Part shown: piece by piece, positions 1-7,461 of the stretch
Numbering within the stretch: the stretch's first letter is position 1
Layout: the number at the start of each line of letters is the position of its first letter
Source of the DNA: Alcaligenaceae bacterium
GTDB lineage: Bacteria; Pseudomonadota; Gammaproteobacteria; Burkholderiales; Burkholderiaceae_B
Assembly: GCA_012512545.1 (NCBI GenBank)
Contig: JAAZDZ010000009.1
Span: 1-11,813, forward strand
Length of the DNA: 11,813 nt
Direction of reading: 5' to 3'
Made by a program: the position numbers and the translations under genes
Notes under the pieces: generated by a model
Seen by the model: the letters and a program-made list of their open reading frames with translations, nothing else
What the model was told of the DNA's origin: nothing
Database searches by the model: none

Positions 1-67
1 ACTCAATATCAACAAGGCTTTTGTTTCAGAATGGCGGCCCGGCGCGGCTGGCAGCGTCAAGGGTGCC

Positions 68-1105
68 ATGGCGGCCCTGGCCAGCGTTGTTCTGGCTCTG
101 AGCGTTGCGCCGGGCAGCGTTCAGGCGCAGGGCGCGCAGGCGGCTGAGCTCGCCCCCCAGGTGATTGAACGCCTCAAAGGCATGGCGCCCGGCGCCCCGC
201 TGCCCAAAGAAGGCCAGTATGTCCATATCCCGCCGACCATGGATGAGCTTGAGGAAACGAATCTGCATCCGAAGCTGAAGGAAACTATCCGGCGCGGGCA
301 TGATCTGTTCATCAATACTCAGCAATTGCGCGGTAAAAACGTGTTCAACGATATGAACTGCGCCAGTTGCCACATGGGGGAAGGCCGCTTGCCGTTTTCC
401 AGCCCGGTCTGGCCTGCCGCCGTGGTTTTGCCGAATTTCCGCCCCAAGAATGGTCATGTCAACAATCTTGAAGAAAGAATCGCAGGCTGTTTCGTCTACT
501 CCATGAACGGCCAGCCGCCTGCCTATGGCAGCGACGATATGGTGGCACTGGCAACCTATCACCAATGGCTGGCCAAGGGCGTTCCCATCTATCAGTCGGG
601 CAATACGCTGTATGGGCGGGGTTATCCCCGTCTGCCTGAACCCGAGATCAAGCCCGAGGCCATACGTGGCAAGGCGGTGTACGAAGCGCAATGCGCGCTG
701 TGCCATTCAGCCGATGGCTCCGGCCACAAGCAGGATGGCACGGTGGTGTTTCCCGCTGTGTGGGGCGATGGCTCCTACAACTGGGGGGCGGGTATTTCGA
801 GGCTCTTCACCCTGGCGTCATTCGTCAAGCACAATATGCCGCTGGGCCAGCCCAACACGCTGACCGACCAGCAAGCCTGGGATCTCGCTCAGTACATTGA
901 CAGCCAGGAACGGCCTCAAGACCCCCGTTATACGGGTGATATCGCCGAAACCCGCGCGCTTTACGAGGAAACTTTCCATAAGCATTCCTTGTATGGCGTG
1001 GAAGTCGATGGCCATGTGCTGGGCGATCACGCCAATACGGGCGAAAAGCCTTTCCTCAAGCCCGAAGGCGTGCTGCGGTCGCGTGATTACAGCGGCAGGC
1101 AATAA
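68..1105 (+). CDS. Diheme c-type cytochrome, TsdA-like (putative thiosulfate dehydrogenase)
   Basis: This is an exported diheme cytochrome c that probably oxidises thiosulfate to tetrathionate, or runs the reverse reaction, in the periplasm. Heme motifs are CASCH (residues 98-102) and CALCH (209-213). A conserved Cys141 lies in a GCFVYSMNG segment, and Met257 in HNMPLG fits the second heme's distal ligand. The spacing His102 to Cys141, His102 to His213 (111 residues) and His213 to Met257 closely follows the His/Cys and His/Met ligation known for TsdA. That His/Cys heme is the reason for the call. The hydrophobic leader ends near VQA-QG. The first in-frame ATG (68) has an AAGGG just upstream, but the leader from it has no Lys or Arg. 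The frame is open to the window edge and adds W-R and K residues, so the true start may lie outside. Another SoxA/TsdA-like diheme cytochrome remains possible. Confidence 0.72.
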   Translation: MAALASVVLALSVAPGSVQAQGAQAAELAPQVIERLKGMAPGAPLPKEGQYVHIPPTMDELEETNLHPKLKETIRRGHDLFINTQQLRGKNVFNDMNCASCHMGEGRLPFSSPVWPAAVVLPNFRPKNGHVNNLEERIAGCFVYSMNGQPPAYGSDDMVALATYHQWLAKGVPIYQSGNTLYGRGYPRLPEPEIKPEAIRGKAVYEAQCALCHSADGSGHKQDGTVVFPAVWGDGSYNWGAGISRLFTLASFVKHNMPLGQPNTLTDQQAWDLAQYIDSQERPQDPRYTGDIAETRALYEETFHKHSLYGVEVDGHVLGDHANTGEKPFLKPEGVLRSRDYSGRQ

Positions 1106-1120
1106 GGCGGCGTCTGCCCG

Positions 1121-1144
1121 AGCCCCGTCCTTCAGGACGGGGTT
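1121..1144. terminator. Hairpin between convergent genes, likely bidirectional terminator
   Basis: An 8-bp perfect GC-rich stem (CCCCGTCC at 1123-1130 and GGACGGGG at 1135-1142) closes a TTCA loop. An A-T pair and a G-T wobble can extend it outwards. It lies just after the + strand cytochrome stop (1105) and spans the minus-strand stop codon of the HD-GYP gene (1132-1134). No clear T-run follows on either strand, so transcription termination is inferred from position and stability. Confidence 0.55.
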
Positions 1145-2742
1145 GCGGCTTGCAGCCGGTATGGGCCAGGGTCGGTGACATCCAGCTGTTCGGGCAGCAG
1201 GTGGTCCCGGGCGTAGGTGTCCCAGACGCGGTCTGCGATGAACAGCGCGTAAAGGTCGGGGTCGATATGGCCGCCGACCGCCATGTTTTTGAGAATCGAC
1301 AGCGCTTGCGATAGCTTCATGGGCGGCTTGTAAGGGCGGTCGCGGGCGGTCAGGGCTTCAAAGACATCGGCAATTGCCATCATGCGCGCAGGCCATGACA
1401 TTTCGTCGCCGCGCAGCCCGCGCGGGTAGCCGGTGCCATCTACTTTTTCGTGATGGCCGCCCGCGTATTCGGGCACGCGCGCCAGGTGTTTGGGGAAGGG
1501 CAGACCTTCCAGCATCTGGATGGTGACATTGATGTGATCGTTGATGCGTTCGCGTTCGGCATGGCTGAGCGTGCCGCGCGAAATGCACAGCATGTCTGTT
1601 TCCTCGGGGCTGAGCAGAGGCTGTTCCACGCCCTGGTGGTCGTGCCAGGTCAGGGTGGCGATACGGCGCACGCGCTCCTGGTCTTCAGGACGCATGAACT
1701 CGCTGCCGGTATTGGCCTGTTCCAGAAAGGCGCAGTCTTCACGCAGCGCGGCAACGCGGGCCTCAAGCGCCTGGCGTTCAGCAGGGTCGGGGCTTTCCAG
1801 GCAATGCAGCCGGGTTTGGGAAATAAGGGCAGCGAATCGCGCTTTCACGGCCTCAATGCGGTCGCACAAGGCGTGCAGTTTGGTGGATTTGTCCAGCAGG
1901 GAATCGGGCGTGCTCAGCTTGCCGCAATCGTGCAGCCAGGCGGCCACATGCAGTTCATACCAGCCGCTTTCATCCAGACTGAAATCCTTCAGCGGGCCTG
2001 CTTCGGCGCGGCAGGCGGCTTGTGCCAGGAGTTCGGTGAGGACGGGCACACGCTGGCAATGGCCGGAAGTATGAGGCGATTTGGCATCAATGGCTTGCGC
2101 AATGGCCTGGATGAAGGCGTCCAGCAGATCGCGGTGCGCCTGCAGCAGCTTCTGGTTATCAAGCGTGATGGCGGCGCTGGAAGCCAGCGCGGCGGCAATG
2201 GGTTCCAGCCAGGAGGCGAACGGAATGGTTTCACCCGTGGCGGGGGCCTTGGCGTTGATCAGTTGCAGCACGCCGATAACATCGCCCGCATGGTTGATGA
2301 GCGGCAGGGTCAGCAGGGACTGCGAACGGTAGCCTGAGTTTTCGTCGAAAGCGCGGGTGCCGGAGAAATCGAATTCCTCGACGGTGTAGGCGTCTTTGAT
2401 ATTGGTGGCCTGGCCCTGGTGGTAAACGAAGGCGCAGATATTGCGGTGGTTCGGGCTGCCATCGGGCAGGGTCAGGGGAATTTCGGGAAACGTGACCGGC
2501 TGGCCGGATGTGCCGCCCAGCCGCAGGCCCAGCGCATCGTTGCGCACCACTTCAAAGCGCAGTGCAGGGCGGCCTTCGTGTTTGTGGGCAATGTACAGCG
2601 AGCCCCCTTCGGCATGGGTGAGATCTTGCGCGGCCTCGATGATCTGTTCATACAGCCGGGCGATATTGCGTTCGCCGGATAATGCCAGGACGATTTGCAA
2701 CAGGCGCTGGAAGGTCGCGTGATCGGGTTGGGTGTTGGGCAT
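1132..2742 (-). CDS. GAF and HD-GYP domain protein, putative cyclic-di-GMP phosphodiesterase
   Basis: This 536-residue cytoplasmic signalling protein has an N-terminal GAF sensor (about 20-185) and a C-terminal HD-GYP phosphohydrolase domain (about 205-520). The catalytic HD pair is H271-D272 in LHDCGK. The signature HHEKVDGTGYP starts at H430, so the GYP triad that marks c-di-GMP hydrolysis is intact. The HD and HHE motifs are 158 residues apart, far more than in compact HD-GYP domains. The extra roughly 100 residues are charged and helical-looking (DKSTKLHALCDRIEAVKARF onwards), and I recall a similar insert in a proteobacterial subfamily. No transmembrane segment or signal peptide is visible. 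The start is 15 bp downstream of the cpdA stop, so the two are probably cotranscribed. The ribosome binding site is weak. Activity against c-di-GMP is inferred from the motif. Confidence 0.9.
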   Translation of the reverse strand: MPNTQPDHATFQRLLQIVLALSGERNIARLYEQIIEAAQDLTHAEGGSLYIAHKHEGRPALRFEVVRNDALGLRLGGTSGQPVTFPEIPLTLPDGSPNHRNICAFVYHQGQATNIKDAYTVEEFDFSGTRAFDENSGYRSQSLLTLPLINHAGDVIGVLQLINAKAPATGETIPFASWLEPIAAALASSAAITLDNQKLLQAHRDLLDAFIQAIAQAIDAKSPHTSGHCQRVPVLTELLAQAACRAEAGPLKDFSLDESGWYELHVAAWLHDCGKLSTPDSLLDKSTKLHALCDRIEAVKARFAALISQTRLHCLESPDPAERQALEARVAALREDCAFLEQANTGSEFMRPEDQERVRRIATLTWHDHQGVEQPLLSPEETDMLCISRGTLSHAERERINDHINVTIQMLEGLPFPKHLARVPEYAGGHHEKVDGTGYPRGLRGDEMSWPARMMAIADVFEALTARDRPYKPPMKLSQALSILKNMAVGGHIDPDLYALFIADRVWDTYARDHLLPEQLDVTDPGPYRLQAATPS

Positions 2743-2757
2743 GGCAGAGCGCTCGCT

Positions 2758-3579
2758 TCAGTACCCTTGGCTGCTGAGATCGGGTGTTTGGGTCAGGTCG
2801 GGCACGCGCACGACTTCTGTTTCGATTGTGCCATCTGCGTGCAGCGTGAGCCAGCGGTAGCCGGGGGCGACTGTGTCCAGGGAGAAATCCTGGCTGCCCG
2901 GGCGGAACTGAAAGCAGGTGGCGGGCGTGGCCATCAGGCGCAGCGTGCGGCTGCCGCCATGGTGTGGCAGGGGCAGGCTGCCATCGTAGGCTTGATGCAC
3001 ATGCCCCCACAGCAGGGCGCGCACCTGCGGGTAACGGGCCAATTGCGCAAAGAAAGCGGCGGAGTTGTCGATAACCATGGTGTCCAGCCAGGCGCTGCGC
3101 AGCGATATGGGGCTGTGGTGCATGGCAAGCAGCACATGGCGCGGGTCGTCAGCCTGCGCCAGTGCGTCAAGCAGGGCCAGCTGGTCTTCGCCCAGGTGCC
3201 CGCCGCTTTCCCCGGGGATGGTGGAATCGAGCAGCACAATACGCCAGTGGAGCAGCTCTACCACCGGCGCTGCCACAGAGCCGAGAACATGGTGAAAGAC
3301 TGCACGGTCATCGTGATTACCGGGCAGGGCGTGGACCGGCAGCTGCAGTTGCCTGGCCATGCGCAGAAAACGCGCATACCCTTCAGGGCTGCCATCCTGT
3401 GTGAGATCGCCTGTGGCGAGCAGGTGCTCCGGCCCCCGGCTGTGGCGCTGGAGATGCTCAAGCACGCCTTGCAGATTGTCGTTGGTATTGATGCCCAACA
3501 ACGTTGCCGCCGGGTCAGCAAACAGATGGGGGTCTGTCAGCTGAGCAATGACGACGGCTTCGGAAAGGTGCTCAGGCAT
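2758..3579 (-). CDS. cpdA: 3',5'-cyclic AMP phosphodiesterase CpdA (class III)
   Basis: This metallophosphoesterase hydrolyses cAMP to AMP in the cytoplasm and so tunes CRP-type regulation. The 273-residue length matches E. coli CpdA (275). All family metal motifs are present in order: the D-x-H in LTDPHLF, ATGDLTQD, PGNHDD, the histidine pair in AMHHSP, and the terminal GHVH. The LLGINT block after the first motif and the C-terminal run DFSLDTVAPGYRWLTLHADG, ending in SQGY, align closely by eye with enterobacterial CpdA, which fixes the subfamily. The ATG at 3579 is preceded by a modest GGCGGA. It is the promoter-proximal gene of a likely two-gene unit with the HD-GYP protein. An operator-like repeat and a TTGACG box lie upstream. 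Confidence 0.93.
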   Translation of the reverse strand: MPEHLSEAVVIAQLTDPHLFADPAATLLGINTNDNLQGVLEHLQRHSRGPEHLLATGDLTQDGSPEGYARFLRMARQLQLPVHALPGNHDDRAVFHHVLGSVAAPVVELLHWRIVLLDSTIPGESGGHLGEDQLALLDALAQADDPRHVLLAMHHSPISLRSAWLDTMVIDNSAAFFAQLARYPQVRALLWGHVHQAYDGSLPLPHHGGSRTLRLMATPATCFQFRPGSQDFSLDTVAPGYRWLTLHADGTIETEVVRVPDLTQTPDLSSQGY

Positions 3580-3619
3580 AGGGGTTCCGCCAAGTGTTTT
3601 GATGCACGATATGTATCTA

Positions 3620-3647
3620 AAATAAACTCAATGCGTCAAGTTTATTT
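3620..3647. promoter_or_regulatory. Operator-like inverted repeat in the cpdA / TPR-gene divergent region
   Basis: Perfect 9-bp arms AAATAAACT (3620-3628) and AGTTTATTT (3639-3647) flank a 10-nt spacer. On the minus strand a TTGACG hexamer (3639-3634, 5 of 6 matches to the -35 consensus) sits at the spacer and arm boundary, 55 nt upstream of the cpdA start. A weak -10 such as ATACAT or TACATA follows 17-18 nt later. A dimeric repressor bound here would cover the cpdA promoter. The arms are AT-rich in a GC-rich background, which supports a binding site but could also reflect ordinary promoter composition. The regulator is not identifiable. Confidence 0.45.
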
Positions 3648-3760
3648 CATTCACAGTAGAATCAGGGGTTATCCGCGTGTCGGTTCAACTGAGCGCCAGG
3701 GTCGCATCTGGCTTTTTTCAGAGAAGTGCAGAATGCTCTGGCCTATTATCGTTGGATAAC

Positions 3761-4270
3761 ATGTCTGATAAACAACAATTATTAACGGATGTTCTCAACC
3801 ATTCCCTGCGCCGCCTGCATCCTCTGCATCGGGTGGTCTGCAGCGTCAGGGGCGCCCTGAACCATTCCCCGGCTCAAGTCATCCGCCGCTTCCTCAGAGA
3901 GTGGCGTGCCGTCGTGGCGGGTCTGGTTGTTGGCGGCCTGCCCTGTGTGGGCCTGGCGCAAACGGCGGGCCTGTCGCCTGATCAGCAACTGCAGCTCGAC
4001 CGGGGCAAGGCGCAGCTGGCTGCAGGCCAGGGTGAACGCGCCTACGAATTTCTGGAACCTCTGGAAGACCAGCTGGCGGGCAATGTTGAATACGACTTCC
4101 TGCTTGGGCAGGCCGCCCTGGCGGCGGGCCATGCGTCGCGGGCCGCGTTTGCCTTTGAGCGCTGCCTGTCCGTCAACCCCCTGCAGGCGTTTTACCTGGA
4201 GCGCATGCAGGGAGAGCCCGCCGCGCTGCCAGCGGATTGGGACGGCGTACACACGCACTTCAGCAAATAG
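3761..4270 (+). CDS. Small exported TPR-like protein, possibly a truncated remnant
   Basis: I do not recognise a specific gene. The preferred ATG at 3761 gives 169 residues. An in-frame GTG at 3677 would give 197. A basic N-terminal stretch of about 47 residues precedes a hydrophobic segment (AVVAGLVVGGLPCVGLAQ) that looks like a signal peptide ending in a typical L-A-Q site. The n-region would be unusually long. The mature part is a tetratricopeptide-like helical repeat: LDRGKAQLAAGQGERAYEFL, then YDFLLGQAALAAGHASRAAF and FERCLSVNP. This style is typical of N-terminal TPR domains of longer periplasmic or outer-membrane proteins. Here it stops about 30 residues later, in sequence with no repeat character. 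No continuation is visible in the other frames before the next gene. It could be a real short protein or the stub of a deleted gene. It reads divergently from cpdA. Confidence 0.6.
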   Translation: MSDKQQLLTDVLNHSLRRLHPLHRVVCSVRGALNHSPAQVIRRFLREWRAVVAGLVVGGLPCVGLAQTAGLSPDQQLQLDRGKAQLAAGQGERAYEFLEPLEDQLAGNVEYDFLLGQAALAAGHASRAAFAFERCLSVNPLQAFYLERMQGEPAALPADWDGVHTHFSK

Positions 4271-4288
4271 AGCGCTTCAGGAAGCGCT
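4271..4288. terminator. Hairpin between convergent TPR-like and SDR genes
   Basis: The arms AGCGCTTC (4271-4278) and GAAGCGCT (4281-4288) are exact reverse complements immediately after the TAG of the TPR-like gene. A 7-bp stem with a CAGG tetraloop is the likely form. The convergent SDR gene ends at 4317, so the element could act on both strands. It lacks a T-run, so factor-independent termination is uncertain. Confidence 0.4.
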
Positions 4289-4316
4289 GAACCATTCGCA
4301 CGGCCAGCCTGCGCCT

Positions 4317-5066
4317 TTAAAGCCCGCCCGCGCAGTTCACTACGGTGCCGGTCATATAAGACGCTGCAGGCGACAGCAGCCATACAACGGTTTCGGCGAT
4401 TTCTTCGGGCTGGGCCAGCCTGCCCATGGGAATGCGCGGGGCCACGCGCTGCGGCCGGTCGGGTTCGCCAGCCGTGGCGTGGATGTCGGTCAGGGTGGAG
4501 CCGGGCGATGCCGCGCACACTCGTATGCCATGTTCCGCGACCTCGCGCGCCAGGCCCAGGGTGAAGGTTTCCACTGCCGCCTTGCTGGCGGCATAGTGAA
4601 TGTATTCGTTGGGGCTGCCGGTGCGGGCGGCGATGGAAGAGATGTTGACAATGACACCCGGCAGGCCGTTTTTGCGGAAACGTTCTACAGCCTGACGGCA
4701 GCATTCCATGGTGCCGAAAACATTCACACGGAATACCTGTTCGATGGTGGCGTTGCGGGTGTCGGCAAAGGGGCCGATAGGGCCGGTGATGCCGCTGTTG
4801 TTCACCAGGGCGGTGATGGCGCCAAGCTGTTCTTCCGCCTGCGCGAACATGCGGGAAATGTCAGCCGGGCTGGCGACATCGCCCTGAATGACGGCCGCCT
4901 TGCGCCCGCGCCTGCGAACGGCTTCTGCGACCTGCTGGGCGGCGGCTTCATTCTGGACATAGCTGATGGCGACATCGAAGCCGTCGCGCGCAGCGAGAAT
5001 CGCAGTGGCTGCGCCAATGCCGCGGCTGGCTCCCGTGATCAGGACTACAGGGGTTGCTTCTGCCAT
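4317..5066 (-). CDS. Short-chain dehydrogenase/reductase, YgfF-like
   Basis: This is a classical cytoplasmic NAD(P)-dependent oxidoreductase of 249 residues, a normal length for the family. The Rossmann cofactor motif TGASRGIG is at 11-18. NNSG at 89-92 replaces the usual NNAG. The catalytic serine lies in NISS (143-144), and the YxxxK pair is Y158 and K162. The segment ATAGEPDRPQRVAPRIPMGR and the ending VVNCAGGL match E. coli YgfF-type proteins, whose physiological substrate is not established. The start is secure: GGAGG sits 5 nt upstream of the ATG. The CopD-like gene lies 107 bp upstream on the same strand. That spacing is wide enough that the gene may have its own promoter. Confidence 0.88.
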   Translation of the reverse strand: MAEATPVVLITGASRGIGAATAILAARDGFDVAISYVQNEAAAQQVAEAVRRRGRKAAVIQGDVASPADISRMFAQAEEQLGAITALVNNSGITGPIGPFADTRNATIEQVFRVNVFGTMECCRQAVERFRKNGLPGVIVNISSIAARTGSPNEYIHYAASKAAVETFTLGLAREVAEHGIRVCAASPGSTLTDIHATAGEPDRPQRVAPRIPMGRLAQPEEIAETVVWLLSPAASYMTGTVVNCAGGL

Positions 5067-5173
5067 ATTGCCTCCCAGGGCGGTGATGCGGATTGTGGCC
5101 CATTATGACGCATCTGGCCGCCCGCATGAACAGGGGCGGGCCTGCCTGTGACGAAGGTTCTGGTGGCCGGGCG

Positions 5174-5611
5174 CTAACCTGCGTAGAACATCAGCTTGGC
5201 AAGCAGAACAATAGCCACCACGTGGATGAAGACGCTGATATGGATGCGTTGCGAGGCGCGCGAGCGCAGACGCCCCATGCGATGCAGGGCCATGGCTGTC
5301 AGGAAATGGCCGAAAACGCTCAAGGCCAGCAGGATTTTGATGGACAGCAGCAGGCCGAAACTGGAAGCCGTGGGAGCCGCCAGCGCATGGCGGTGAAACC
5401 AGGAAAGCCCGAAGCCCGCGCCAAAAAGCAGCAGCAGTACCCAGGGCATGATGGCGCGGGCGCGGGTGCCGATCGCGCCTTCCACGCTGCGCATGGCTTC
5501 CTTGGGAACATGCTTGCGTATGCCTTCAAGCATGATGACTTCAAAAAAAACGGTGCCGACAAACATGATGGCGGCAAAAAGATGAAGAATGACAAGCAGA
5601 GGGTAGGACAT
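5174..5611 (-). CDS. CopD-like four-helix integral membrane protein
   Basis: This inner-membrane protein of about 145 residues has four predicted transmembrane helices: PLLVILHLFAAIMFVGTVFF near the start, IMPWVLLLLFGAGFGLSWF, then FGLLLSIKILLALSVFGHFL, and HISVFIHVVAIVLLAKLMF at the end. Histidines lie inside or at the edges of helices (H10, the FGHF and FIHV histidines), the pattern of CopD and HemJ-like proteins that bind copper or heme. Function is not proven. The start is uncertain. The frame is open to 5827, and ATGs at 5611, 5647 and 5683 are possible, none with a clear ribosome binding site. I chose 5611 because the first helix begins directly after it. The gene is divergent from ilvD and upstream of the SDR gene. 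Confidence 0.72.
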   Translation of the reverse strand: MSYPLLVILHLFAAIMFVGTVFFEVIMLEGIRKHVPKEAMRSVEGAIGTRARAIMPWVLLLLFGAGFGLSWFHRHALAAPTASSFGLLLSIKILLALSVFGHFLTAMALHRMGRLRSRASQRIHISVFIHVVAIVLLAKLMFYAG

Positions 5612-5666
5612 GGAGGCAATGGCTATATAAGGTAGCGATATTCCCATGATTGTGAACCCATAAGCC

Positions 5667-5691
5667 TTGATGTGTCTTAACATTCCATCAA
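5667..5691. promoter_or_regulatory. Weak inverted repeat in the copD-like / ilvD divergent region
   Basis: TTGATG (5667-5672) and CATCAA (5686-5691) are exact reverse complements with a 13-nt spacer, 66 nt before the ilvD ATG. The geometry suits a dimeric regulator, for example of the LysR type. Six-base arms arise by chance fairly often, so this is only a candidate. I found no convincing -35/-10 pair for ilvD. Confidence 0.2.
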
Positions 5692-5756
5692 AGCAGGCCC
5701 AATACATTGCAGGCTGCTCTGTTTGTGGCCCGCAACACTCAAGCGGAGACGACACG

Positions 5757-7442
5757 ATGAGCATTTCCAAGCGCAGGCGTTCAGCAAATATCGTGGAAGG
5801 CGCAGAGCGGGCTCCCAACCGCTCCATGTACTACGGCCTGGGGTATACCGACGCCGACTTTTCCAAGCCCATGGTGGGCATTGCCAATGGCCATAGCACC
5901 ATTACGCCCTGCAACAGCGGGCTGCAGAAGCTGGCCGATGCCGCAGTCGAAGCGATTCAGCAGGCAGGCGGCAACCCCCAGGTGTTTGGCACCCCCACCA
6001 TTTCCGATGGCATGTCCATGGGCACCGAAGGCATGAAATACTCTCTGGTGTCGCGCGAAGTCATTGCCGATTGCGTCGAAACCTGCGTGCAGGGCCAGTG
6101 GATGGACGGCGTACTGGTGATTGGCGGCTGCGACAAAAACATGCCTGGCGGAATGATGGGCATACTGCGTTCCAATGTGCCCGCCATTTATGTCTATGGC
6201 GGCACCATTATGCCGGGCCGCCTGAACGGTAACGATCTCAACATCGTCAGCGTGTTCGAGGCCGTGGGCGAACATGCGGCGGGCCGCTTGAGCGACAGCG
6301 GCCTGAAGGATATCGAGCGCCATGCGATTCCCGGCTCTGGTTCGTGCGGCGGCATGTATTCGGCCAACACCATGAGCGCGGCCTTTGAAGCCATGGGCAT
6401 GAGTCTGCCGTATTCATCAAGCATGGCCAATATCCACGACGAGAAAACCGCATCCGCAGCGGAATCCGCGCGCGTGCTGCTGCAGGCCATTGAGCGTGAT
6501 CTCAAGCCGCGCGACATCATTACCCGCGAAGCCATTGAAAACGCGGTGGCCGTCGTCATGGCAGTGGGCGGTTCCACCAATGCGGTGCTGCATATGCTGG
6601 CCATTGCCCATGCCGCCGAGGTCGAATGGAGCATTGACGACTTTGAACGGGTGCGGCGCAAGGTGCCAGTGATTTGCGACCTCAAGCCCAGCGGCCATTA
6701 CCTCACCGTGGATTTCCACCGGGCGGGCGGCGTGCCCCAGGTCATGAAGCTGCTGCTGGATGCCGGCCTGCTGCATGGCGATTGCCTGACCATCACCGGG
6801 CGCACCGTGGCCGAAACCCTGCGCGATGTGCCGCCCGCGCCTCCGCCGGGGCAGGATGTCATCCGCCCGCTGGATCGCGCTCTGTATGCCGAGGGGCATC
6901 TGGCGATTCTGAAAGGCAATCTGGCGCCCGAAGGTTCGGTGGCGAAGATCACCGGCCTGAAAAACCCGGTCATGTCCGGCCCGGCGCGGGTGTTTGAAGA
7001 TGAGCAGTCCGCCTTGAAAGCCATACTCGATGGCCGTATTCAGGCGGGCGACATCCTGGTGCTGCGCTACCTGGGGCCGAAAGGCGGCCCTGGCATGCCG
7101 GAAATGCTGGCGCCGACCAGCGCGCTCATCGGCGCGGGTCTGGGCGATTCCGTAGGCTTGATCACCGATGGCCGGTTTTCCGGCGGCACCTGGGGAATGG
7201 TGGTGGGGCATGTGGCCCCCGAAGCCGCAGAAGGCGGCTGCATTGCCTTGGTGAAAGAAGGCGACCAGATCACAATCGACGCCCACCGCCAGGCCCTGGA
7301 ATTGCATGTGGAGGATAATGAACTCGCCCAGCGGCGCGCCGCATGGTCGGCGCCGCCTCCGCGCTATACGCGGGGCGTGCAGGCCAAGTTCGCCTTCAAC
7401 GTCTCAAATGCCAGCACGGGCGCCGTTCTCGACCGTTTTTGA
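5757..7442 (+). CDS. ilvD: Dihydroxy-acid dehydratase IlvD
   Basis: This enzyme dehydrates 2,3-dihydroxy-isovalerate and 2,3-dihydroxy-3-methylvalerate to the 2-keto acids in isoleucine and valine synthesis, and so also feeds leucine and pantothenate. It is cytoplasmic, 561 residues. Three cluster cysteines are visible: C52 (TPCNSG), C125 ([10 protein letters not shown], with K127 as the probable carbamylated metal ligand) and C197 ([13 protein letters not shown]). The C-terminal [13 protein letters not shown] block is intact. The shorter length, against about 616 in E. coli IlvD, fits the oxygen-tolerant [2Fe-2S] group, an inference from length and pattern. ATG 5757 is chosen over an upstream in-frame extension because GGAG lies 8 nt before it and the protein then starts as expected. 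nadE follows 19 bp downstream. Confidence 0.96.
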   Translation: MSISKRRRSANIVEGAERAPNRSMYYGLGYTDADFSKPMVGIANGHSTITPCNSGLQKLADAAVEAIQQAGGNPQVFGTPTISDGMSMGTEGMKYSLVSREVIADCVETCVQGQWMDGVLVIGGCDKNMPGGMMGILRSNVPAIYVYGGTIMPGRLNGNDLNIVSVFEAVGEHAAGRLSDSGLKDIERHAIPGSGSCGGMYSANTMSAAFEAMGMSLPYSSSMANIHDEKTASAAESARVLLQAIERDLKPRDIITREAIENAVAVVMAVGGSTNAVLHMLAIAHAAEVEWSIDDFERVRRKVPVICDLKPSGHYLTVDFHRAGGVPQVMKLLLDAGLLHGDCLTITGRTVAETLRDVPPAPPPGQDVIRPLDRALYAEGHLAILKGNLAPEGSVAKITGLKNPVMSGPARVFEDEQSALKAILDGRIQAGDILVLRYLGPKGGPGMPEMLAPTSALIGAGLGDSVGLITDGRFSGGTWGMVVGHVAPEAAEGGCIALVKEGDQITIDAHRQALELHVEDNELAQRRAAWSAPPPRYTRGVQAKFAFNVSNASTGAVLDRF

Positions 7443-7461
7443 TTTCTTCCAAGGAAGTGAT

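Noticed and set aside
3744..3749. TATTAT as a -10 box for the TPR-like gene
   Set aside because: It would start transcription about 5 nt before the ATG, leaving out the GGA that would serve as ribosome binding site, and no -35 is visible.
2695..3759. Long + strand open frame opposite cpdA
   Set aside because: The minus strand encodes CpdA with every metal motif, while the + strand translation shows no domain, no good ribosome binding site and composition typical of an antisense shadow in GC-rich DNA.
3797..4298. Three copies of AACCATTC (3797, 3860, 4290)
   Set aside because: The shared core is only eight bases, spacing is irregular and two copies lie inside coding sequence; this is consistent with chance.
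3906..5108. 400-codon + strand open frame opposite the SDR gene
   Set aside because: It overlaps the TPR-like gene in another frame and the SDR gene antisense; its translation has no recognisable motif, while the SDR has all catalytic residues and a GGAGG.
5120..5141. GCCCGC / GCGGGC stem between the CopD-like and SDR genes
   Set aside because: Six GC-only pairs with a 10-nt loop are common by chance in this composition and no T-run follows on either strand.
6417..7307. Minus-strand open frame inside ilvD
   Set aside because: It is entirely antisense to the intact ilvD, is His- and Gln-rich as expected from reverse-strand codons, and has no family signature.
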